Below, piece by piece: positions 7,584 through 15,419 of a stretch of 64,000 nt of DNA. The translations under genes were made by a program, and so were the position numbers. Position 1 is the stretch's first letter; every line of letters begins with the position of its first letter. Source of the DNA: Treponema bryantii (GTDB taxonomy: Bacteria > Spirochaetota > Spirochaetia > Treponematales > Treponemataceae); assembly GCF_036492245.1 (NCBI RefSeq), contig NZ_AP025286.1:3224001-3288000 (forward strand), given 5' to 3'. The notes below the pieces were generated by a model. It was not told the origin of the DNA, did not search any database, and saw nothing but the letters and a program-made list of their open reading frames with translations.

Positions 7584-8165
7584 ATGAAAAAAGTAAGTTT
7601 ATATTTAGTTATTTTATTAATGTTTATCTCTTGTTCTACAAATAAAACAGTATATTTAAAAGCTATTGGGCCTACATCGTACGAGGAAAATGGTATAAAA
7701 GTAAGTGTATCAGAGCAACAGGAATATTGGATTCATTTTGATCCAGATACATATCCTGCAATGATAAGCTTTCATTTTGATTCTGATATATTACCTAATT
7801 ATTTTACTGTAAAAAGTGTTCAGCTAAATGTTGATAAATTTAATATAGCTGTAAAAAAGGAGATAAATAAAACTATCATATTAGAGGAAAAAGACTTTAA
7901 TACTGAAAGAAAATATTATGGTTACTTCTTTTGTGATGACTATCTTTATACAAAAGATATTATCGAAGCATGGAATAAATATAATTCATTTCCAATAACT
8001 CCGAGACTTTTGTATAAAGAGTTTAAAAATGTAAAAGAAGTAACATATACATTAGAAGTTGAATATAAAATAAACAATATTCAATCAACCTCATTTTACA
8101 GTTTCCCATACTCAACAAGAAATGTAACTTCATTAAGACTATGGGATACTTGGATGAGTGTATAA
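7584..8165 (+). CDS. Hypothetical lipoprotein (cassette 8)
   Basis: 193 residues with a lipoprotein signal peptide (lipobox MFISC, Cys about residue 17). The mature part is beta-rich with no recognised domain. ATG 7584 follows AATAGGAAAA. A full type B 3' element follows. Confidence 0.75.
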   Translation: MKKVSLYLVILLMFISCSTNKTVYLKAIGPTSYEENGIKVSVSEQQEYWIHFDPDTYPAMISFHFDSDILPNYFTVKSVQLNVDKFNIAVKKEINKTIILEEKDFNTERKYYGYFFCDDYLYTKDIIEAWNKYNSFPITPRLLYKEFKNVKEVTYTLEVEYKINNIQSTSFYSFPYSTRNVTSLRLWDTWMSV

Positions 8166-8173
8166 TTAAGGAA

Positions 8174-8368
8174 AATTTTAGAAAGCAAGTCAAGCTTGCT
8201 TTCTAAAATTAAATTGAACTTTAGGGCAGCACAAAGTAGCAGTAGTACGCGATATTCGTCGCTTAGAATTGTTCACAAAATATTCGAAGCGTTGCTTCTT
8301 AAAAAAATAAACAGTAACTTCTTTTAAAGAAAAATAAAAAAAGAAAATATTGTTTAAGAAATAATTTC
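8174..8368 (+). repeat. Cassette 3' element, full copy (type B)
   Basis: Hairpin 1 has a 16-pair stem around TCAAG. After AAATTGAACTTTAGGG, the hairpin 2 and 3 positions hold variants (GCGATATTCGTCGC; GAAGCGTTGCTTC), and hairpin 4 pairs an AACAGTA-type arm with a TATTGTT arm. It ends in TTTCGTGTAAC, whereas type A ends in ATTGCCATAAC. Confidence 0.72.
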
Positions 8369-8431
8369 GTGTAACAAAGGTTCGTAGCCGACAGCGGGTC
8401 AAGCCCGCTGCGGTACAACCAGTTGTTATGT
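8369..8431 (+). other. attC site 8, closes cassette 8 (7547-8425)
   Basis: R'' GTGTAAC, R' GTTATGT, stem CAGCGGG/CCCGCTG, loop TCAAG. R'' differs by one base (a G-T type pair) from the complement of this cassette's start TTATAC. The next leader hairpin is 8435-8450 (CGCCC/GGGCG). Confidence 0.92.
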
Positions 8432-8468
8432 GGACGCCCACACTGGGGCGCATTTGGAGGAAAAATAA

Positions 8469-9563
8469 ATGAGTAAAAGAGTTCTTATTACTTTTATTTT
8501 GATTGCTTTAAGTAGCATTTGTTTTGCTCAAGGATTTTCTACACCTTGCGATTTGATTTACCCCGATGCTTTGTATAAAGACTCTTTTATTCTTCTACAG
8601 AAAAATGTGAATATTCAGAAGTGTGGCGAAAGGAGTTTTGAAAGCGAAGTTGTCCTTGATGTGGAAAATGTAAAAGGAGCTGCAGAAAGTACTTTCATAT
8701 ATTTAAATCCATATGATCCAACATCAAGAAGCTTAAAAGAAGATTGTATTTCAGTATACATAAATAATAAGTTTGTAAGAGCTGTCAAAGATAATTCTGA
8801 AGATGGTGACATGTTTTTATTCACTGCTTTTGTCCCAGAGGGACGTTTTAAAATAAAATATGTAATGGAACATGGAGGCAGTGAGATATCTGGTACATAC
8901 TATTGTGAAATAGAGAATAATTATATAGGAAAATGGAATGTTTCTGCCAGTTATTCAGAAACAATTTCTGCTTCTATTTACAATGATGTTATTTCTTTTG
9001 ACCCGGCAGATGTAAAACTAGTCGGAACTGGAAAACAAAGTGGCAATTCATATTTCTTAAAATCTGGATATATTTCTTATTCAACCAAAAAAAAGTATTC
9101 AGGGTTTTCTATTCATTGCCAAAATTTTTACAATGGGTTTGGTGGTGGCAGTGGTTGCCCGATACCACCAAGTATTTATAGCGATGATGAAAAAATACAT
9201 TCTGCAATAGGATATATATATGAGTTTATAACAGATGCAAGAATTGTTGAAGAAAAGTTAAAATGGGATAATGATAACGATTACCTTAACTATAGTTTTA
9301 GTAAATTACTCGAAGTATTAGAAAAATTGGATAAAGATGAATTAAGACTTTTGAGGAATGCCTTTTATGCAAAAAACAATTATGTATTCAAGAATTCTTC
9401 CCTGAATAATTTTTTCAGTTCAGCTATATGTTATTTTCCAGACAAGTCTGTGACTGTCGATAAAATCAAAATAGAAAAACACGAAAAAATATTGATTGAA
9501 ATGATTCAAGCAGCTGAAAAAGGCGAATCATCTGAATCTGTTATTAATAAGTATAAAGAATAG
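8469..9563 (+). CDS. Exported YARHG-domain protein (cassette 9)
   Basis: 364 residues. Residues 1-20 are a signal peptide (ending SICFAQ). The central part is a beta-rich extracytoplasmic region. The C-terminal about 60 residues (DELRLLRNAFYAKNNYVFKN, later FFSSAICYFPD) match the YARHG domain, an extracellular module of unknown binding role often found in spirochaete and gut bacterial surface proteins. Good Shine-Dalgarno (GGAGGAAAA). There is no 3' element; attC follows the stop at once. Confidence 0.8.
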   Translation: MSKRVLITFILIALSSICFAQGFSTPCDLIYPDALYKDSFILLQKNVNIQKCGERSFESEVVLDVENVKGAAESTFIYLNPYDPTSRSLKEDCISVYINNKFVRAVKDNSEDGDMFLFTAFVPEGRFKIKYVMEHGGSEISGTYYCEIENNYIGKWNVSASYSETISASIYNDVISFDPADVKLVGTGKQSGNSYFLKSGYISYSTKKKYSGFSIHCQNFYNGFGGGSGCPIPPSIYSDDEKIHSAIGYIYEFITDARIVEEKLKWDNDNDYLNYSFSKLLEVLEKLDKDELRLLRNAFYAKNNYVFKNSSLNNFFSSAICYFPDKSVTVDKIKIEKHEKILIEMIQAAEKGESSESVINKYKE

Positions 9564-9564
9564 C

Positions 9565-9629
9565 ACATAACATGCAGTTCAAAGCAGACAGCAAGTCAAG
9601 CTTGCCGCTGTTTAACTGCGTAGTTATGT
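9565..9629 (+). other. attC site 9, second attC family, closes cassette 9 (8426-9623)
   Basis: 65 bp. R'' ACATAAC, R' GTTATGT; ATGCAGTTCAAAG pairs with TTTAACTGCG. The central stem uses CAAG-TCAAG-CTTG. R'' matches the cassette start TTATGT. The next leader hairpin is 9633-9645, the most unusual type (TTGCC-AGT-GGCAA). Confidence 0.88.
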
Positions 9630-9663
9630 GGATTGCCAGTGGCAACGAAAAGGAAAAAAAATT

Positions 9664-10170
9664 ATGCCAACAGTCGAAATTGTTTCATTAGATTGTAATA
9701 GATTATTACCCATAAAAAATAGCACACTTCCTTTTACTGTATTACAAAATAGAAAATTAATTAGTCATAGAAGTTTATTTCAAGAAGAGTTAAATAAAAT
9801 TAATGGAACTATATTGCATTTAGGGAATAAAAAATTTGGTAGAAATACTTGTTTTTTTGCCAGTGAATTAATAGATTGGGCTTCAGAAATTGAAAAAATG
9901 AAATTAATAAAAATTAATGGTAAAGAAAAATTTAAAGAAGATTTAGAAATATTCACTTTTACACCTTCCATGTTTGCATCAATAATAAAAGTATTAAAAT
10001 GTGCATTAAAGTATTCTCCGATAAATAAAATATTTTTTTACACAGATATTCAAACTGGAAATGATTTAGAAGTTGGAAAAATGTATGGGAATATAAGCTT
10101 TGAAGATTTTATAAAAAAACAAAATGGGGAATATTATATATTTAATACCTTGTATGAAATACATAAGTAA
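9664..10170 (+). CDS. Hypothetical protein (cassette 10, gene 1)
   Basis: 168 residues from ATG 9664 (after AAAAGGAAAA); the longer frame would start inside attC. Soluble, mixed alpha/beta, without signal peptide or membrane segment. No family recognised. A second, broken gene follows in the same cassette. Confidence 0.7.
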   Translation: MPTVEIVSLDCNRLLPIKNSTLPFTVLQNRKLISHRSLFQEELNKINGTILHLGNKKFGRNTCFFASELIDWASEIEKMKLIKINGKEKFKEDLEIFTFTPSMFASIIKVLKCALKYSPINKIFFYTDIQTGNDLEVGKMYGNISFEDFIKKQNGEYYIFNTLYEIHK

Positions 10171-10223
10171 TACATTTTATATGTATAGTGACAGTAATAA
10201 AGCAGAAGTCGGAAGGTAAAACA

Positions 10224-10624
10224 ATGAATAATATTATATTTGATTTAGAAGAAGTAATATTTCCTGAGTTTTATACAAGAAAAGATAATAAGGGAATGAA
10301 TATGTTTTTTTAAAAACATCAGAAGAAGTAAATAATCAAACAATAGTATTTCAGAAAGATAAAACTGCTTTTGAAGCGTTTGAAAATCATATTCATTTAT
10401 GGGAAAAAATAAAGAAAAAAGATCAAGAGAAATATAAGAATTTGGGATTTAAAATTGCACAGAATTTAAAGACTAAATTAAATACAGACTTTCCAAATAA
10501 ACAATTTGTCGTTTTTCTAGAATTGAATTTTGAAGAAAGTTCAATAATTAGATTTCATCAAATTTGGAATGGAGAACCGTTGTATTTTGATGTTAAAGAA
10601 TTTTCCAATATATATAAATTTTAA
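10224..10624 (+). pseudogene. Frameshifted hypothetical protein (cassette 10, gene 2)
   Basis: ATG 10224 with Shine-Dalgarno GGAAGG opens a frame (MNNIIFDLEEVIFPEFYTRK and on) that stops at 10311 after a run of seven T. One added T would join it to the open frame from 10309, which continues through ENHIHLWEKIKKKDQ and FVVFLELNFEESSIIRFHQI to the stop at 10622-10624. The whole would be about 134 residues. Unknown family. This is the second homopolymer frameshift in the array. Confidence 0.65.
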
Positions 10625-10680
10625 TAAATGAATTATAATCAAATTCTAAAAATTTAGACAAATGTTTAATTATGATATTC

Positions 10681-10743
10681 ACATAACAAAGGTTCGTAGC
10701 CGACACGCGGTCAAGCCGCGTGCGGTACAACCAGTTGTTATGA
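10681..10743 (+). other. attC site 10, closes cassette 10 (9624-10737)
   Basis: R'' ACATAAC, R' GTTATGA, central stem CACGCGG/CCGCGTG, loop TCAAG, a unique stem in this array with full pairing. The next leader hairpin is 10747-10761 (CAGGCC/GGCCTG). Confidence 0.93.
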
Positions 10744-10779
10744 CGACAGGCCACTGGCCTGCCGTGTCTTGGAGGAAAA

Positions 10780-11196
10780 ATGTTTTTTTGGAAAAAGAAG
10801 AAAGAAGAAATTACTTTTGAAGAATTTAGTTATACAAAATTTGCAGTATGGCTTAATGAAATATTAAAAAATCCTCTTCCGGTAAATGTAAAAGGTATAA
10901 ACTTTAATTTATATGAAGAAGAAAAGGAAAATACCTTCGGCGTTCAGTTTGTCGCAACATCAAGTTTTGATTCAAATGATGATGACTGGGCATGTGATGA
11001 AGTTTTCAGTTCCAATGAAAATATGTATTATTTTACTAATGAAAACGGCTGGGAACAAACACTTAAAGAAGTTGAAAAAAATGTCAAAACATACCTGGAA
11101 AAAGAAGAGTATTCTTCAGTTTTAAAAAAATATGAAGGAATCGGGCTTGGTTTTGTAGATGGAGATTTAATAATAGTTTATAAGAAAGATAAATAA
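10780..11196 (+). CDS. Hypothetical soluble protein, possibly immunity-like (cassette 11)
   Basis: 138 acidic residues after a lysine-rich start (MFFWKKKKEE). No signal peptide or membrane segment. Strong Shine-Dalgarno (TTGGAGG). The size, acidity and W/F-rich strands are like polymorphic-toxin immunity proteins, but no family is identified, so that remains a guess. Confidence 0.7.
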   Translation: MFFWKKKKEEITFEEFSYTKFAVWLNEILKNPLPVNVKGINFNLYEEEKENTFGVQFVATSSFDSNDDDWACDEVFSSNENMYYFTNENGWEQTLKEVEKNVKTYLEKEEYSSVLKKYEGIGLGFVDGDLIIVYKKDK

Positions 11197-11204
11197 GCTA
11201 AGGA

Positions 11205-11403
11205 ATATTTCAGAAAGCAGTTCAAGCCTGCTTTCTGAAATAAAATTGAACTTTAGGGCTTGGGCAAAGAAGCGGTTTTATGCGGCTTTACGCCGCTTAG
11301 GAAAAGTATAATAATAGAAGCATACGCTTCAAATGGTTGTACAGAATCTTCTAAAAGAGAAAAAAAAATTAAGAAAGCTAATTCTGTATAAGAAATATAA
11401 TTG
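11205..11403 (+). repeat. Cassette 3' element, full copy (type A)
   Basis: All four hairpins are present. Hairpin 1 is AGAAAGCA...TGCTTTCT with a slipped loop (GTTCAAGCC). Hairpin 2 is GCGGC/GCCGC, hairpin 3 GAAGCATACGCTTC, and hairpin 4 ACAGAAT/ATTCTGT. A TATAAT string between hairpins 2 and 3 has no good -35 partner. Confidence 0.72.
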
Positions 11404-11466
11404 CCATAACAAAGATTCGTAGCCGACAGCGGGTCGAGCCCGCTGCGGTACAACCAGTTGTTACAC
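11404..11466 (+). other. attC site 11, closes cassette 11 (10738-11460)
   Basis: R'' CCATAAC, R' GTTACAC, stem CAGCGGG/CCCGCTG, loop TCGAG. R'' would match a TTATGG start, but this cassette starts TTATGA, one of three mismatched cassettes. The next leader hairpin is 11470-11485 (CACCC/GGGTG). Confidence 0.91.
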
Positions 11467-11523
11467 GGACACCCGCACTGGGGTGCTAAGTAGAATAAAA
11501 AAAATTGTATCTAAGGAAATTTT

Positions 11524-11943
11524 ATGTTAAATACACCTGTAGGAAATATTATGTTAGAATTAAATGGACGAGAGTATTCATATTTAGCAAATGAAATACC
11601 ATACACAAAATTTCCAGTAGATAAAAGATATAAAATCATAATTCCAAATGTGGAATGTGGTGATCAAATCTCAATAAAAATAAGTGATGCGTCATATACA
11701 GATATTGGTCCTGGTTCTGGAGAGCGATTAGAAGCTTTAGAAATATATTCTGAAAATTTTCAAATGGATATTGGATGTTTAGGTGAAATAGAAAATGTTA
11801 ATTATGAGTATATAAATAAATACACAGAATTACAAATTACATTTAATAGACAATATTCAAATTTTATAATTTTAATTGCTTGGCTTGAATCTACGACAGA
11901 CTCTCTTACAAATGCTTGGCTTGAAGTAGATCCTGAGTATTGA
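11524..11943 (+). CDS. Hypothetical protein (cassette 12)
   Basis: 139 residues, soluble, beta-strand rich, Asn/Glu/Tyr-rich, no signal peptide. ATG 11524 follows AAGGAAA. No family recognised. The leader between hairpin and start is longer than usual (38 bp). Confidence 0.68.
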   Translation: MLNTPVGNIMLELNGREYSYLANEIPYTKFPVDKRYKIIIPNVECGDQISIKISDASYTDIGPGSGERLEALEIYSENFQMDIGCLGEIENVNYEYINKYTELQITFNRQYSNFIILIAWLESTTDSLTNAWLEVDPEY

Positions 11944-12049
11944 TATTTATAAAATACTTCGAAATTTACAAATTATTTGGAAGTAATTACTTTTTATGAA
12001 ATATAAAAAATTTTCAGACTGACACAAAGAAGCGTGTAAATATAAAATT

Positions 12050-12244
12050 GGAAAATAATATAAAGCAAGTCAAGCTTGCTTTATATTATTGATTTAACTT
12101 TAGGGCGAATCAATGTAGCGATAGTACGCGCCTTTCGTTGCTTAGAAATTGTTCATAAAAAAATAGAAGCGTTGCTTCTGGAAAAATATACAGTATTTTC
12201 TTTAAAAAGATAAAAAAAGAAAGTATTGTTTAAGAAATAATTTC
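12050..12244 (+). repeat. Cassette 3' element, full copy (type B)
   Basis: Hairpin 1 is AATAATATAAAGCAAG paired to its complement around TCAAG. The hairpin 2 arm is changed (GCGCCTTTCGTTGC, weakened), hairpin 3 is GAAGCGTTGCTTC, and hairpin 4 uses ACAGTATT/AGTATTGTT arms. Upstream, 11990-12045 holds a degenerate piece with AGAAGCG. Confidence 0.68.
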
Positions 12245-12307
12245 GTGTAACAAAGGTTCATAGCCGACAGCGGGTCGAGCCCGCTGCGATACAACCAGTT
12301 GTTACAC
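12245..12307 (+). other. attC site 12, closes cassette 12 (11461-12301)
   Basis: R'' GTGTAAC, R' GTTACAC, stem CAGCGGG/CCCGCTG, loop TCGAG, with TTCATAGCC in L'' and CTGCGATAC in L'. The GCGATAC variant is shared only with attC 27, the other site just upstream of the duplicated cassette. The next leader hairpin is 12311-12326 (CGCCC/GGGCG). Confidence 0.92.
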
Positions 12308-12344
12308 GGACGCCCGCACTGGGGCGCTTGGAGAAAAAAGAAAA

Positions 12345-12968
12345 ATGAAAGTTATATTAAAGATATTAAAATATGTATTCATAATTCTTTTTTCTTTAAT
12401 TCTTATACTTTATGTTAGCTTAAATATTTATGTAAAATCAAAAGAAGTCAAAGTAGATAAAAATGAATTATTAAGATCGTCAACAATTTCTTTATCAGAA
12501 GAACAGATAAAAATTGCAAGTATTGTTTTAAATGGAAATAGTAATCCAGAATTTCATAATTATATCTTTTTAATAAATGATGCATTTTCAAAAAGAAATT
12601 ATGTTGCTCTTGCAACAGCTTTTAGTTATATCGGAGAGCATGACAATGATAATTTTCGGAAAAGCACAAGTAATGAAAGACGTATAATAGAACTTGCTAC
12701 TAAAAGGTTCATCATGAAAAAAATTGATTATGTACCCTGTTATAATTATATATTTTCTAAATACTATTTTGGAAACAATATGTATGGTCTTTCAGATGCT
12801 TCAATTTTTTATTTTTCAAAACAATATACAGAATTAACAGACAAGGAATTTATTAGTCTGTGTTTATTACTCCATAATCCAACTTACTATGATTTTAGAA
12901 ATGAAAATAATAGAAAACGATGTGAAGAAGAACTAAATAGAATTTATTTGCTTTATCGAAAAGAATAA
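12345..12968 (+). CDS. Membrane-anchored GT51-like protein (cassette 13)
   Basis: 207 residues: one N-terminal membrane segment (about 5-26) and an extracytoplasmic part. Residues about 140-185 (KYYFGNNMYGLSDASIFYFS, then LTDKEFISLCLLLHNPTYYD) follow the wording of peptidoglycan glycosyltransferases (YFG..YGIEAAA..YFGK...LTLAEAALLAGL...P..Y), family GT51. The protein is short, and the catalytic EDxxF motif seems replaced by GEHDN, so activity is doubtful. One of three paralogues in the array. Start ATG with GGAG upstream. The relation to GT51 is my inference from motif order. Confidence 0.7.
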   Translation: MKVILKILKYVFIILFSLILILYVSLNIYVKSKEVKVDKNELLRSSTISLSEEQIKIASIVLNGNSNPEFHNYIFLINDAFSKRNYVALATAFSYIGEHDNDNFRKSTSNERRIIELATKRFIMKKIDYVPCYNYIFSKYYFGNNMYGLSDASIFYFSKQYTELTDKEFISLCLLLHNPTYYDFRNENNRKRCEEELNRIYLLYRKE

Positions 12969-12971
12969 AAA

Positions 12972-13245
12972 GAATATATTTTAATCGAGTCAAGCTCGAT
13001 TAAAATATAAAATTGAACTTTTGGGCTTGGGCGAAGAAGCGATTAAATAAATTGGAAAATAATAGAAAGCAAGTCGAGCTTGCTTTCTATTATTTATTTT
13101 ACTTTAGGGCGACATAAGATAGCAGTAGTACGCGACTTTCGTCGCTTAGGATTGTTCATAAAAAATTAGAAGCGTTGCTTCTATAAATAAACAATATTTT
13201 TTTTATGAAAAATAAATAAGAAAGTATTGTTTAAGAAATAAATTC
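12972..13245 (+). repeat. Two tandem cassette 3' elements (truncated plus full type B)
   Basis: The first copy (12972-13049) has hairpin 1 (ATCGAG-TCAAG-CTCGAT) and the TTGAACTTTTGGG stretch, then breaks off at AGAAGCGATT. The second (13050-13245) is complete: hairpin 1 with TCGAG, hairpin 2 GCGAC-TTTC-GTCGC, hairpin 3 GAAGCGTTGCTTC and hairpin 4 AACAATA/TATTGTT. Hairpin 2 here against GCGGC/GCCGC in type A is a clear compensatory change. Confidence 0.75.
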
Positions 13246-13308
13246 GTGTAACATAGGTTCGTAGCCGACAGCGGGTCGAGCCCGCTGCGGTACAACCAGT
13301 TGTTATAC
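13246..13308 (+). other. attC site 13, closes cassette 13 (12302-13302)
   Basis: R'' GTGTAAC followed by the variant ATAGG, R' GTTATAC, stem CAGCGGG/CCCGCTG, loop TCGAG. The next leader hairpin is 13312-13326 (CACGCC/GGCGTG). Confidence 0.92.
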
Positions 13309-13338
13309 TGACACGCCACTGGCGTGAATGAGGGAAAA

Positions 13339-14325
13339 ATGAAAAATAAAATTTTATTTGTTTGTATTTTTATTTTATGTACTAAACTATTTGGAAATGA
13401 AATAAAGATTTATGCTCCTGTTGCTCAAAATTTTTTAATCGACAAGAATAATTATGTTCGGTACTCAACACTCAATATGTTTGATAATTCCTCAGACACA
13501 GTATTTGCAGTAACACTTAAGGAAATCAACAAAGCAAAACCGCTGATAGTAATATATTTTGGTGAACATGCAGAGTTTGATTGCATTTCTATCAAGCCAG
13601 GTTATTTTGATGAAAGATATTTTGAAAAAAATCATAGAATTAAAAAATTAAATCTTAAAATCTTCAACTGTGAAAATATCGAATTTAATGAAACGGTAGA
13701 ATTTCAAGATAAAATGGTTGAACAGAAAATCTCTTTTGGAAAAAAAATAATAGCGACCAAAATAGAAATATATTCCCAAGATGTTTTTCCAGGTTCAAAA
13801 TGGGATGATTTAGTAATATCTGATATAAACTTTTCATTAAACGGTTCTTCACAAAAAGTTTTATTTGAATCAGGTGATTGTGTTTATGGTTCTGAATATC
13901 ATAAGTATGAATATGATAATCAGAATAGACTTACTCACGAACATGCTCAATATGGCAAAGCAGGCGCTGATGATAAATACTACAAATATGAAAATGGTAA
14001 AATATACAAAGCCTATGTTGGGATGGATGATAATCCAAATGATTTAAAATACGAGATTGTAGATTCAATAAATGATACAAATCCTAAAAATAAAGAATTT
14101 TTTTATAAAGACGGCCGAATAATTGCAGAGAAATTTACCCGTAACAACAGTTTTTATATAAGGCAATATATTTATGAAAATAATCAGCTTCAATCAATAA
14201 TAACAATCAGTGAGAATTCAAATTGGATGAACAAATTTACAGAATTTTTTTACAATGAAAATGGATTGTTAGTTAAAACCGTAGGTTATGAAGATGCTAC
14301 TATTTATAAAAAAAGATATGAATAA
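13339..14325 (+). CDS. Exported NADase-type glycan-binding protein with YD-like repeats (cassette 14)
   Basis: 328 residues from ATG 13339 (after GAGGGA). Residues 1-19 are a signal peptide. Residues about 35-130 match the discoidin-like NADase-type glycan-binding domain (RYSTLNMFDNSSDTVFAVTL, then CISIKPGYFDERYFEKNHRI and KKLNLKIF). The C-terminal half has YD/RHS-like units (YEYDNQNRLTHEHAQYG, YKYENGKIYKAY, YIYENNQLQSIITI). A surface or periplasmic protein that may bind glycans. Confidence 0.78.
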   Translation: MKNKILFVCIFILCTKLFGNEIKIYAPVAQNFLIDKNNYVRYSTLNMFDNSSDTVFAVTLKEINKAKPLIVIYFGEHAEFDCISIKPGYFDERYFEKNHRIKKLNLKIFNCENIEFNETVEFQDKMVEQKISFGKKIIATKIEIYSQDVFPGSKWDDLVISDINFSLNGSSQKVLFESGDCVYGSEYHKYEYDNQNRLTHEHAQYGKAGADDKYYKYENGKIYKAYVGMDDNPNDLKYEIVDSINDTNPKNKEFFYKDGRIIAEKFTRNNSFYIRQYIYENNQLQSIITISENSNWMNKFTEFFYNENGLLVKTVGYEDATIYKKRYE

Positions 14326-14329
14326 ACCA

Positions 14330-14392
14330 GTATAACAAAGGTTCGTAACCGACAGGCAGTCAAGCTGCCTGCGGAACAACCAGTTGTTATGG
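14330..14392 (+). other. attC site 14, closes cassette 14 (13303-14386)
   Basis: R'' GTATAAC, R' GTTATGG, stem CAGGCAG/CTGCCTG, loop TCAAG; L'' TTCGTAACCG with L' CGGAACAACC. The next leader hairpin is 14396-14410 (CAGGCC/GGCCTG). Confidence 0.92.
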
Positions 14393-14424
14393 CGACAGGC
14401 CACTGGCCTGCTTTTTGGGGAAGT

Positions 14425-15111
14425 ATGAAAGAATTTTTTGATATTTATATTATTAAGAATTCTCGTAATAAAACTGAAATAGAGTCTTTTAACAGAAAAT
14501 TTCTAATTAATTATATAGAATTATCTAAAGAATATGAAATCCCTCAATATTCAGAAAATCCGTCTCTGGTATTACAAAACTCAGAAGAGTTATTATCTTA
14601 CTGTGAATTAAATACAAAAATAAATTATGCAGTTTATTGGTCTAGCACGAAAAATAATCTAAAATCTGAAATATTTTATACATTAGATGGTTATACAATA
14701 TTTGGTTTGTCTACTGAGAATGAAAATGAATGTAATTTTCTATTTGAAGAAATGAGCAAATTTCTTGGTTGTGATTTTGGTTACATTACAATTGAATCAC
14801 CAGCACCTTTTTCACTGGATTCTTTTTCCAATGAGTATCTATCTTCATTAAAAAAGAAAGAGAAATATCAAAAATACATTCCCAATGATAAATTTGATAC
14901 GAGGAGCATCGAAGGTATTTCCATTGATGAAATAGAAAATGACAGGGCTTTATGCTATGCTCTTTTATGTTGGTGCCAAGATCCAAATTGGCCTGTTGCA
15001 CAAAAAATAATGGAACTGTTGAAAAAAGCGTCAAAGAAAATAAGTCCATGCGTTTCAACTATTTTAACATTTGATGATGATTGGAAGTATGGCTTGAAAA
15101 ATTTGCTTTAG
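14425..15111 (+). CDS. DUF5071-domain protein (cassette 15)
   Basis: 228 residues from ATG 14425 (after GGGGAAG); an in-frame ATG at 14389 lies in attC. The N-terminal about 135 residues are an unrecognised soluble domain. The C-terminal part (YIPNDKFDTRSIEGISIDEI, then LCWCQDPNWPVAQKIMELL and ILTFDDDWKYGLKNLL) fits DUF5071, a helical domain with the WPVA and DDxWKY signatures, often encoded near immunity-type genes. Cytoplasmic. Confidence 0.78.
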   Translation: MKEFFDIYIIKNSRNKTEIESFNRKFLINYIELSKEYEIPQYSENPSLVLQNSEELLSYCELNTKINYAVYWSSTKNNLKSEIFYTLDGYTIFGLSTENENECNFLFEEMSKFLGCDFGYITIESPAPFSLDSFSNEYLSSLKKKEKYQKYIPNDKFDTRSIEGISIDEIENDRALCYALLCWCQDPNWPVAQKIMELLKKASKKISPCVSTILTFDDDWKYGLKNLL

Positions 15112-15127
15112 AGTCATGAGGAAAGGG

Positions 15128-15327
15128 AATATTTCAGAAAGCAAGTCAAGCTTGCTTTCTGAAATGAAATTGAACTTTAGGGTTTACGCGAAGAAGCGGT
15201 AGAACGCGGCTTTACGCCGCTTAGAAAAAGTACAATAATAGAAGCATATGCTTCAAATGATTATACAGAATCTTCTTGAAGAAAAAAATGATTTAAGAAA
15301 TCTGATTCTGCATAAGAAATATAATTG
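15128..15327 (+). repeat. Cassette 3' element, full copy (type A)
   Basis: Hairpin 1 ATTTCAGAAAGCAAG around TCAAG; hairpin 2 GCGGC-TTTAC-GCCGC; hairpin 3 GAAGCATATGCTTC; hairpin 4 ACAGAATC/GATTCTG. It sits between the DUF5071 gene and attC 15. Confidence 0.75.
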
Positions 15328-15392
15328 CCATAACAAAGCTTCAAAGCCGACAAACCGGTCAAGCCGGTTTGCGGTTTAAGCAATTGTTATAC
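15328..15392 (+). other. attC site 15, second attC family, closes cassette 15 (14387-15386)
   Basis: 65 bp. R'' CCATAAC, R' GTTATAC; AAGCTTCAAAGCCG pairs with CGGTTTAAGCAATT with extrahelical bases. The central stem CAAACCGG/CCGGTTTG has loop TCAAG. The next leader hairpin is 15396-15410 (CAGCTC/GAGCTG). Confidence 0.89.
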
Positions 15393-15419
15393 GCACAGCT
15401 CACTGAGCTGGAAAAAGAA

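Larger units (their letters stand above)
12302..13302 (+). repeat. Duplicated 1001-bp cassette, copy 1 (cassette 13)
   Basis: Running from the exchange point after attC 12 to that in attC 13, this cassette reads the same as 26988-27988 everywhere I compared, including both 3' elements and the attC with its unusual AACATAGG. Different cassettes flank the two copies. Confidence 0.92.

Noticed and set aside
7369-7587. 72-residue ORF after cassette 7
   Set aside because: It runs through a 3' element and attC 7 and has no ribosome site.
9628-9663. Start codons inside attC R' (also 5919, 14389, 17537, 20657 and 29893)
   Set aside because: ATG or GTG in the R' core is in frame by chance; better starts with Shine-Dalgarno sites lie after the leader hairpin.
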